64,000 bases of DNA from Nymphaea colorata (Eukaryota > Streptophyta > Magnoliopsida > Nymphaeales > Nymphaeaceae): assembly GCF_008831285.2 (NCBI RefSeq), contig NC_045143.1, forward strand, positions 18,689,655-18,753,654, in the 5' to 3' direction. Positions within the stretch are counted from its first letter, which is position 1, and each line of letters starts with the position of its first letter. Made by a program: the position numbers and the translations under genes. Positions 54,798 to 64,000 of the stretch are shown one piece after another. The notes beneath the pieces were generated by a model, which saw only the letters and a program-made list of their open reading frames with translations, was not told where the DNA came from and did not search any database.

Positions 54798-57377
54798 TTT
54801 TTCTCTAGGAAAATGATAATCCAGCTAGACATGTTGCATCCATGAGTTAAAAACTAGTTTGACAGAAACTTGAAGCATAGACATATTGTTGCAATATAAA
54901 CTTGGTGGTCGATCTAGGTGCCACTTGTGGAACAACTTAACATCTGTGGTGACATTGTCACTATGAAGTTGAGAATTTTCAAGATCAGTGTAATCTCTTC
55001 CATGAATTTGAGTGATGGGTAGCAAGTCATCATTTTTTTGAACAGTATTTTGAGCTCCATTATGATTTATGCAATCATCATTGTAGACATTGGAAGGAGG
55101 TTCATGCAATCCTAGATAGTGACCACCTTTTGAGTCATTTATATAGGAAAGACTAATGTTCTTGGCTTTAAAAATGGGACACATATCTAATCAAAGACCA
55201 CATGTCGGGAAATATAAACTCTTCCTATAGGATGATAAAGACACCAATAGACCTTACGAATGGATCTATATCCAAGAAATACATATGGGAGAGAGCGTGG
55301 CTCAAACTTGTGATGAGTTTAGTCTCTTTAGTATTGGAAGCACCAGCTTTTAAAAATCGGGAGGCCACAAATATAATTTGGTCTTTTAGCAAATACATTC
55401 TCAAATGGAGATTTCATTTTTATTAGGAAGTCGATTGATTAACTATGCAGTAATGGGAAAGACATCCACCTAATATTTTAAGGAAATATGGGCATGGAAA
55501 AGCATGGTAAGCTCCTATTCAACAATAGTTCAAGGATGCAGTTTGGTCATACCATTCTAGGCAGCAATATTGGCACATGATTTTTAATATGTCAAATTGA
55601 TTATTTCTAAAATAATTTTTTAACAGCTGACTAGAAAATTCTTCTCCTCAATCTAATTGAAAGATTTTAAGTTTTCTTGTCAAATTGTCTTTCAACAAAT
55701 TTATGAAATCCACAGACTTGATAGAAAATAAATGTATAGCGACGTGGATATAATCAAACAAATCTTGTAGCTTCATCAACAAATATGGCATAATACAAAT
55801 TTTTTTGCATAGAAAGAACAGCTGTTGGTCCCCATAAATCACAATCGCTTGTTTCAAAAAAATTTCACAATGTTCTTTAATTGATAAATATAGCAAGTAA
55901 CACATCATAGCTAGTTTGCAACTGGAACAAACAGATATTTTTTTTCTTTATTCACCATAATACTATTTCTACTTGCTAGATAATCCACCATCTGAACGTG
56001 AGGATGGCTTAGGCATTGATGCCATGCCTTACTTTATGACCAAAACTTACTAGAAAATAAAGCTGCATGCTGGTTGACATATGAAATGAAGCCACAAACT
56101 TTAGTATCAAAAGAATAAAGTCCATCATTTCTACTGCCTGCTACCACTATCTTCCTATTCATCTTGTCATCCACCATAAACTCTAAAATCTAAGGCAAAT
56201 ATATTGTTAATTGACTAATGGATATCAAGTTCTTATTGATCTTTGGCGCAACCAAAACATTATCAAGAGTAAGAGATGTATCATGTACATGCTATCCTAA
56301 TACAAGTAATTTCTAGTTTTTCACCATTTCTGACCAAGATCTTATTAGTTCCACAGTGATTTAAGAGAGTCTGTTGGTTACCTGGAATGGAAGTAACATA
56401 GGCTGATGCTCTGGTTTCTAGGAACTAGTGTTGGTTCTGCCCATTAGCGATGTTAAGTGATGCCAGCGTGAAAGGCTTGATTAAAATGATGCCAACAATT
56501 GCAGGTGATGTGATTCATTTTCTCACAAATTTGTCATGTTACTCCCTTTTCTTTATACTAATTGGAATTTCCTTGCTCAGAATTTTTTCCTTTGTTCTGA
56601 TTACTAGACTGAGTAGCTTGGATGAAAGCTTGGTCTCTGGAGTTAAATTTCTACTAAATTCTGTGAAATTGTTGTCGGTATTATATTGATTAACAAATGG
56701 GGCCTACTGATTTAAGGTCTCATGCAACAGGTTTTTCATAGTGGTGTGACTTTGTAAAAGGCAACAACCTCAACATATGATGGAAATGGTGGTCAGCATA
56801 GCTGTCTTTAATGATTCATACTCCAGTCCTAACTCATTCAACATGCAAAAGACCTTTGTGAGGTCTGTGACTAGCTTGCCCACGGCTGCAAGCTCATCAC
56901 AAATTGATTTAAAGGATCTAATATGTTTGGCCATAGATGAATCTCTTTTCCATGAATTTTCAATGTTGCATGAGAACCATTTCCCTTTCCCAAGATGTAT
57001 GAGAAAATTGAGTAAGAAGGGCATCCCATTCCTCCTTAGAAGGTTCTATGACAACAGCCATTGTTAGCACCTCCTCAATGAGCATACCAGATGATTAGAT
57101 TTCTTCTATGTCATGAACTTTGGATTTTTTTTTTCCATAGTTTCATCATCTTTGGTGATCTGAATTTTATCCATAAGGGATGGTTATTCTCCCCTAATGA
57201 ATCTGGACATGTCTTGACTTGCAATATGTTTAAGGACTTGATTTTTCGTAACAAAAAATTCGCCTCATTCAATTTGATAGAGACAAAGTGTACAACATTT
57301 AAATTATAGGGATATGAATAGGTGCTCTTAGCTTACACTGCATAGTTATGAGGTAGGATCTTAGTGCTTTGATACCA

Positions 57378-57800
57378 TAACAAGAAAAGAAATGAAGAGA
57401 AAATAAGGGTGAGAGATGCCAAGTTACATGTTCGGTGATTGTTCATCTTTGTGCATGAGAAGATCATCTACAATGTAAAGTTTATGGTGGTTGATTTTTT
57501 TTTTGGTTACAACATATTTATCTCATTGATTTAAGAAGTGACTTATGATATTGATTTTCGGTAACTAGCAAATCTTTAGCATCTTCCTTATCCTCAACTG
57601 TAGCCTTATTTTTAGCAACTTTGTCACTTTTCAGCTCTAATTTATCACCAAGATCATGTGTTGCCCATTCCAACTTATCTTTAACAAAATCACCCGCACG
57701 CCAGCTTGCTCTTTCTATATTGTTTATCAATTCTAATCTCCAAGTCCTTCAATTTGTAACAATTACTTCTTAAATTGTTTGCTTGACCAACAAAAGTTTC
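57378..57800 (-). repeat. 5' LTR of the minus-strand Copia element
   Basis: It is next to the primer site at 57366-57377. On the minus strand it holds an open stretch of 70 codons (LEWATHDLGDKLEL, A-T-V-E-D-K-E-D-A), whose counterpart in the other LTR is partly open too (LELATHDRGDYLELAK). The outer end is approximate. Confidence 0.6.
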
Positions 57801-57985
57801 ATTCCAAGTCTCCACCAACTTGTTCAATCAACAAATGTTCGATTTTTGTGCTTGCTGAATGTTAATAATAAGGGAAAAATAAAAAATGAGGAAATAATCA
57901 ATATTCACGAAGCCACCGAAACCACCATCATGCAAGCTAGAGGTACATAACACACGTTAAAATTGAGTTTCTCTTTTTGTTTCTA

Positions 57986-60480
57986 AGGTATCAGAGTAAT
58001 GATCTTAAGGACATGCATGCTATCTTCTATGGTGACTTGGAGCAGACGTCTACCTTCTAAGGAAGCATCTCGATCAACCACTAGAACATACAAGCTAACT
58101 AGAAAGATAAGTATCCTTACCCCTATAATCTTAATGTGACAAATTTTGTTTCATTAAAGCTGAATCAATTGAACTTCCTATTATGGAAGATTGAACTCCT
58201 TGGCCTGATGGAAAGTTAGAATATGTGTGGTTTTATTAATGGGAACCATACCAAACCTGTTGAATAAAAAAAAAGGAATAATGATTTAGTTGAGAATGAT
58301 GATTTTGTTGAATGGAAGACATCAGTTTGTCTATTGAGGGGCTGGATCACTAGAACTCTATCGGAAGAGGTTCTTGGTTTAGTTGTTAGCCTAGAGACTT
58401 CAAAAGAGGTCGTGGATGCTCTTATTACTGCCTTTGCACATGAATCAAGAGAACACGAATTCTTGTGTGCCAACAATTATAACTTCATAAAAAACAAGAC
58501 CTATCTATAACCCAATACATAAGAAAGGTCAATACTATATGTGAAAAGTTGGCTGCCATAGAGAAGTCATTTTATGTTCAAAACAAAGTTTTTTGTTATT
58601 AAATGGCCTGGGTAGTGGTTATGTGGCATTTGACACCTCCATGTTCACAAGGTCTCCATCATGTAGTATATAGAAGTTGTTGCTTTATTGCAGGCACATG
58701 TGACCATGTGCTGAAGAGGCTCAACCACCACTCAGACTTTGCTTTACAATGAAATAATGATCAGCAATACTACACCTACTGTAATGCCCCAAATGTTTAG
58801 TCCCGTATCGAAGATTGTGAGGAATCTTCAAGGGTTTATAAGGGGGTCATTGATGAGAAGATTGTCCTGGTTCCTAGCCTTTTTAGGATTGGAACCGAAA
58901 CTTCTAGGGGGCGGGTTGGGATCCGTCGAACTAGGGGCCCGAGCTCAGGAGTGGGTCGGGTTATTACAGTGGTATCAGAGCAGTTTCAACACTCGGACCT
59001 GGGGTCCCACACACGCGAACGCGTGTGCCTTAAGGGAGGTGGATTGTAACACCCCAAAAGTTTAGTCCTGTATTGAAGAATGTGAGGGATCTTCAAGGAC
59101 CTATAAAGGAAGGTCATTAATGAGATGATTATCCTGGTTCCTAACCTTTTTAGGATTGGAACCGAGACCGCTAGGGGGCGGGTTGTGATCCATCAAACCA
59201 GGGGTCCGAGCTCAGGAGTGGGTCGGGTTGTTACAGTGGTATCAGAGCAGTTTCAACACTCGGACCTGGGGTCTCACATGCGTGGACGCGTGTGCCTTAA
59301 GGGGGGTGGATTGTAATGCCCCAAATGTTTAGTCCCGTATCAAAGATTGTGAGGAATCTTCAATGGTTTATAAAGGGGGTCATTAATGAGAAGATTGTCC
59401 TGGTTCCTAGCCTTTTTAGGTTTGGAGCCGAAACTGCTAGGGGGCGGGTTGGGATCCGTCGGACCAGGGGCCCGAGCTCAGGAGTGGGTCAGTTGTTACA
59501 CCTACAATAATCACAATAAGCAAAATGGTGTGCTGAATTTGCAACAAGCCAAATCTTGTGACTTTGAATTGTTAACACAGATTCAATCAAGAATTTCAAG
59601 CTAAAGATGTTCCAAAGGCCCTTGCCGCTTTAAAGACTGTGATGGTCAAGACCAAACTTAGTTCCCGGGCACAGAACCATCAAAGCATATCATAGACAAT
59701 CCATGTAATCTCTATTATATGTAGAAATTTCATGGAAATGAAAAAGTGATGGTTGGAAATGGTGAAAAGCTTGCCATTACTCATGCTGGAATGACCAAGA
59801 TCTCTACTGGTCATCAAACTCTCAGTCTAAACAATGTTCTGGTTGTCCTAGATAAAAAAGAACCTCCTCTCTATTAGTCAGTTAACATCAGATATGTCAT
59901 ATTGTGTTAGGTTTGATGCTAATGGCTTTGTCATAAAGGATCAAGTAAGCAACAATGTGAAGGACATCATGCTCTCTTTCTGAGCCGAATCAAGTATGTA
60001 GATTGGAGTATGTGGCATGAGAGGTTAGGCCATACTCACTCTCAAGTAATAAGTTTCTTATAGAAGCAAAATAAGATTGATATTTCTTCTAAAAATTCTC
60101 TCATGCATATCTGTGAGAGTTGTCAATGGAAAGATGAGTTGACTCCCTTTCCTTCATATTAAAGAAAATTATCTAGTTCTTTTTGAAAGAATTTACTATG
60201 ATCTATGGGGGGGCCAACACCAATTATTTCTGATAAAAAGTTCCAGTATCATGCTGTTTTTTGTGGATGAATGTAGGAGATTTATGTGGTTCTATCCGTT
60301 AAAAAACAAATCAGACTTATTGAAGATATTTTGTGAACTCCATGCTATGATTAAAAATTAGTTTGATGCAGATGGAAGGGAATTTAATGGTGAAAATGTA
60401 GCATCATATTTAAAGGCCAATGACATTATTCATTATAATGTGTGCCCTAAAATGCTTGAGCAATAGTAACAAATTTGTAT
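57986..60480 (+). pseudogene. Decayed plus-strand Copia element, gag to integrase, split by a TRIM
   Basis: A primer site AGGTATCAGAG lies at 57986-57996. Gag follows at 58130-58640 (SLKLNQLNFLLWK, RTLSEEVLGLVVSLETSKEV). The protease/pre-integrase region lies at about 59740-59990 (VMVGNGEKLAITHAGMTKIS, KKNLLSISQLTSDMSYCVRF, ANGFVIKDQ). Integrase lies at 60180-60470 (YYDLWGG, FFVDECRRFMWFYPLKNKSD, FDADGREFNGENVASYLKAN). Many stops and frameshifts are present. Homology ends at about 60480, before RT. The TRIM at 58780-59500 interrupts it between gag and protease. Confidence 0.8.
58780..59500 (+). mobile_element. TRIM retrotransposon array: three LTRs, two 76-bp interiors
   Basis: Three direct LTRs, each beginning TGTAA and ending TTACA, lie at 58780-58968, 59045-59235 and 59312-59500 (189, 191, 189 bases). 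Between them are two 76-bp interiors that consist of little more than a primer site (TGGTATCAGAGC, first at 58970-58981) and a purine tract (AAGGGAGGTGGAT / AAGGGGGGTGGAT). The whole array is flanked by CCTAC at 58775-58779 and 59501-59505. It has no coding capacity. This is the terminal-repeat-in-miniature class; the extra LTR probably arose by unequal recombination. Confidence 0.93.
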
Positions 60481-60933
60481 TATTAATGATGGTGATAGTG
60501 CGTCCCTCATATAGCATGTGAGAAATATTGTGGATGGATGTAGGTATAGAGTACTGAACCACAATAAAATTGAGCTTTTTCTTTTGTTTTTACTGAAAAC
60601 TCATTACTCAAACTGAATTTCTCTTTATGCATTTTTCGGCGATATGCCTTCATTTAAAAACATTCTCCAACTTTCTCTAGTTAACTGAAGTTATGATCAC
60701 AATTAAGGTTTTTTCCAGAATTAGCACAGTGGAAAAACCTTGCAGGAAATAGAAAGTTAAGAAATGACGACAACTTAATCATTACAGAAATGGATGACAA
60801 GGGCCATGTCGTTTAAAGCATAAGTTTCTCCTGCTAGAAATGAAGAAAGCCATATGAAATAGTGCTGAATAAAATGACTTGGACCAACAGATATTATGGA
60901 AACAATGGTCTCATGAAATATGAGAAATTGAGT
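60481..60933. other. Spacer and 3' flank of the MYB-CC gene
   Basis: This holds the probable 3' UTR of the leftward MYB-CC gene. No other gene or repeat was recognised. Confidence 0.4.
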
Positions 60934-63900
60934 CTACAGATCTTCGCTTGTACTTTCTCCATGCATGCTGCTCTTTAGATTGCTGATTGTTTCTATAGAC
61001 TGAAAATGTAGCGGACCATCTTTTCTTGATTCCCCGGCATCCACAATGACATCTGACTGTTCATCTGAACCAGCAACATCCTTCTCTGGGCTTCCAAATA
61101 GCCTCCTACTGCACTTCTGGTGCTCCTCAAATAATTTCTCAAGCCACTTCCCGTGATCCTCAATTTGGAGTTGTAGTTTTGCCTGCACCTGAATGTACAA
61201 AACAAGACGAAGATTGGAGAGTGTGTTGCTGGTTGGAAGTTGGAACAAGCAGTAGAAGAAATGCAAGGTTTGGAAAGAAAATAAAAATAAAAGAACCTCT
61301 AGCTGTTCCTGCAGTAGCCTCTGAAGATCCATTTGAAGTTGCAATGCTTTGGCAATCTGCTTGACACTATATATTGACCATGATATAGGTCGGAATGGAT
61401 TAGATGGGACTTACTAAAAATATGCAGGCATTTCTAACAAAGAAGACAGGAGATTTCCATTGTTCCAAGAAGTAGATGATTACATTTTCACGTTCATTTG
61501 TAGCATGCCATCACTCGCAGTACTAGTAGCAGGTGTATCTGCAGAAAATGAGTGCATTAATTATGTCAGAAGGTTTTGTAATCTGAAAAGCTAAAATAGT
61601 ATGTTTTATTCATAGAAGAAACAAAGGTAAAACATATTGATGAAAACTAAAGATCTTAGATCAGTCAGGGAAGATACCCACATAGGCTGCTATCCGCATT
61701 TGGACTTTATGGAGCTTGGACTGAATAAATAATTTAGAAGGCGTGCCTTCCTAACTGAAGTGCACTAAATTGTCGCATAAGAGAGGGCAATTAGTTAAAA
61801 ATTGATGTTACATATGATAAATGATGCTTAAAGTGGAAAACAAGGATAGCTTCTTCGGATGAACAAATAAAGTTGCCACCTTGGTTTGACTGTTCACTAG
61901 GGATGGATCTTGACTAACAGTCTAGCTCTTTTTTCTTCAAACAAGAAAAATAATAATCAAATGAACATTCAAACTGGTTTTGATTCAAACACTAACAACA
62001 ATATAGACCTCCATGATGGGCATCGTAGTTTTAGGAACAAGAGTCTTGATTTAGAAGCAGAAGTTAGATGGTGTTGGTGCCTCCTAAAAGAGTTGATGTG
62101 CTTGATCACTGATTTCAGCAGAATAAAACAATGCAGTGGCAAACAAATTAATGGTGTAATCATACATAACGCTTTCACCAAATCACGACAAAGAAACAGG
62201 TCCAGAAAAATGATTGTTCAATTGGGCAAATCTGGAAAAGTAGAAGAAACATTCAAAAAAGGAAATACCTGATCTTGAGAAGTTATATAGGCAGTACATG
62301 TACAGTAACCTTTCCGGAGAAAGTGGTGACTGAAACTATTCTCATCATTCTATATATAATATCAAGGTAGATACGTCTAAGAGGTCTATATATGTTGATA
62401 TACGCAAGCTCTTATGTTCTTACTGAGGCAAAATGTCTACGAGAATATGTACTTCCGCTAAACCAAATCATACGGACATTGCATAAGTATAGCAGTTAAT
62501 TCACAAGATCGTAAACACTATTTTTGTCACCAAAGGAAAGAAGTCACGGCAGTGAGTATACACATCCATTAAATATTAATTAAAGACATGCCATGATCTG
62601 GCCTGAATTATGTGGTTCTGAGGAAAGCATTTTTAGCCTGGCAGTCCCTCTTCTAGTCTTACTATTTGTCTAGGGGAACAAATATTTTGAGAAGATACAC
62701 CTTAAATTTGCAACAATAATGAATTAATAATGCATAGAATTAGTAATGCATAATCTGTCACTGCATTTCCAGATGGCCATTTTTTGTGTTCTCCAAAGAG
62801 CTACCAATGTCGTATGTCATGACCAACTGTGCAAACTGAGACACAAGTCTGCAATTTCAATAGAGAAACCCAGGAACACTAGAGCAGTAGATATTCAGAA
62901 AATAGCATGAAAAGTTTACCAATTGCAGAACCTGGGTGACCCTTAGCCATTCGATATTTCTGCATTGTACAGATGAGAAAAAGTTGCTTGGATTCTTAAA
63001 TAAAGTTGCTCACGTTATTCAAGAACTGCAGAAACCACAACATAAAATCAATCCAAACCTGTAAGTGGCTTTTCACTTGGAAAAGTGTCAACTTGTCTGA
63101 GTTCATCAACTTCAAAATTCCTTTTGGGGTTGCTTCTGCATTCAAGCGGTATATACACAATGAGAATTGTGTTGATCACTAATGCATGTAACTGTTTCTA
63201 CATAAGACACTGATGATTGTTACTTACTGTCAGCGCCACCGAGGCGATTTACGAACTCGACAAAGCGTTCATGAAGTTCATGAGTCCAACTCATTCGTGT
63301 TTTGCTTCCAGCAGATACTAACCCAGACAATTTCATGCTAGAGGAGTCGTGAACAACTCGTGACTTGTTCTCACTCCTCTCTAACAGTTCTCCACGTCCC
63401 TCCTGCTTCGTGTTTGCTTGAGAACGCATGTTGACAAAGTTTCTCTCCAATCGGCCGCGGTCGTGTCTCCGCAGGTTCAGATGTAAGTCATTCCATTTGG
63501 AACAGTTGCTGTGGCATTCCTCACAAAGAGGGCCTACTGATGGATGATGGTTACAGTAGCATGAACTCAAGAGCAACATGGGTTTCAAAGAGACAGTACA
63601 TTTGGAATCATCAACATTTCCTATATCAGAAGACACTTTCGGTTGCAGCAGTTGAGAGCAATGCATCTGCAATGAACTTCCTGACAATTCACCGGATCGA
63701 TGATTGTATCCATGTTGAGGGCTGCAATGGCTGAAGTCCAAAAAGTCATCAATGGATTCACTAACGAACTGTGGCGATGCAAATTGATTAGAATTGAGCG
63801 GATAAGGTGAATGCAGATGCAACATTGAATTGGAAACGGCACTTCTAATTGGCAAATGGTCTTCCAAGAATTCAATTGATTCGTGAGAACGAGTACTACT

Positions 63901-64000
63901 CTGTTTTGGATCAATGAGACTCATGAGATCGTCTGGAGATGAGGCTGGGAAGCTAGCACCCACATTGCACACCAGCCTGGTTTCAACACCTGGATACTGG
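60934..64000 (-). CDS. MYB-CC (GARP) transcription factor, 5' end beyond window
   Basis: Six visible exons on the minus strand join as 64000-63228 (partial), 63135-63059, 62959-62920, 61538-61492, 61359-61297 and 61188-60934; all junctions are GT-AG and in frame. The exons spell one GARP Myb-like DNA-binding domain: KTRMSWTHELHERFVEFVNR, LGGADKATPKGILKLMNSDK, then LTLFQVKSHLQKYRMAK. A MYB-CC coiled coil with the LHEQLE-type motif follows (QIAKALQLQMDLQRLLQEQL, then VQAKLQLQIEDHGKWLEKLF). The first exon codes for a Ser-rich N-terminal region, open to the window edge. The family includes PHR1 and PHL proteins of phosphate-starvation control and APL of phloem development; they bind DNA as dimers in the nucleus. 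The motif is LLQEQLE here instead of LHEQLE. Which subgroup it belongs to is not determined. Confidence 0.92.

Larger units (their letters stand above)
54377..57800 (-). mobile_element. Decayed Copia element lacking reverse transcriptase
   Basis: It reads right to left. The primer site TGGTATCAAAGC lies at 57377-57366, next to the 5' LTR (57378 to about 57800). Gag is at about 56770-57060 (ends D-L-T-K-V-F-C-M-L-N-E-L-G-L-E-Y-E-S-L-K). A GAG-pre-integrase motif lies near 55990-56040 (AWHQCLSHPHVQMVDYL) and the integrase core at 55650-55910 (CDLWGPTA, FVDEATRFV). The integrase end reads KFEPRSLPYVFLGYRSIRK and GRVYISRHVVFD (about 55180-55320). A linker to 54825 follows, and then directly the 3' LTR (54377 to about 54797). 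RT and RNase H are missing. LTRs are strongly diverged, so the element is old. Confidence 0.8.

Noticed and set aside
58780-59500. The regular spaced repeats as a satellite or CRISPR-like array
   Set aside because: LTR ends, primer sites, purine tracts and a target duplication identify a TRIM retrotransposon.
61910-62272. A 120-codon plus-strand frame inside the MYB-CC gene
   Set aside because: It lies in an intron of the minus-strand gene, and the flanking exons join in frame without it.

Overview
This window is nuclear DNA of a flowering plant. The genes have plant-type introns, plant-only families (a GH17 beta-1,3-glucanase with an X8/CBM43 module, a PLS-class PPR protein, a plant mTERF protein, a MYB-CC transcription factor), and long AT-rich intergenic tracts filled with plant transposons. 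I cannot name the species. All readings are by eye from the sequence; no database search was possible.

Host genes, in order: (1) a GPI-type glucan endo-1,3-beta-glucosidase, + strand, two exons (3463-3818, 5064-6180); (2) an intronless organelle-type mTERF protein, - strand (10749-12821), with a relic of a receptor-kinase domain directly upstream in the same frame; (3) a UBA2-like protein with two RRMs, + strand, six coding exons (41147-45786); (4) an intronless PLS/E-type PPR protein, + strand (46596-48272); (5) a MYB-CC (GARP) transcription factor, - strand, six visible exons (60934-64000), whose 5' end lies beyond the window. They look like unrelated housekeeping or regulatory genes, not a cluster.

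Mobile DNA, in order: a decayed Copia element (1-2275); a GAGCTCG-rich MITE (2680-2893); a dead hAT transposase (16810-21851) split by a 3136-bp TIR element with a 10-bp target duplication (17231-20366); a 1.1-kb TIR element (27396-28541); a 238-bp hAT MITE (29402-29639); a complete 9515-bp LTR element (30315-39829); a 305-bp hAT MITE (50728-51032); a CACTA element (52415-54033); two decayed Copia elements in divergent orientation (54377-57800 and 57986-60480); and a three-LTR TRIM array (58780-59500) inside the second Copia.

The most unusual item is the LTR element at 30315-39829. Its 3053-bp LTRs are nearly identical (nine transitions found, no length change) and it has an intact CCAGG target duplication, a PBS and a PPT, so it inserted recently. 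It encodes no recognisable Gag, protease, RT or integrase. Its 3.4-kb interior instead carries an ORF with an FHA-like domain, an in-frame continuation after a single TAG, and a second ORF that overlaps by ATGA and contains repeated GGRxWQxHDRGKA and IGQLPRDYGP motifs. It is a LARD-like non-autonomous element with its own cargo, and is my candidate for an undescribed system.
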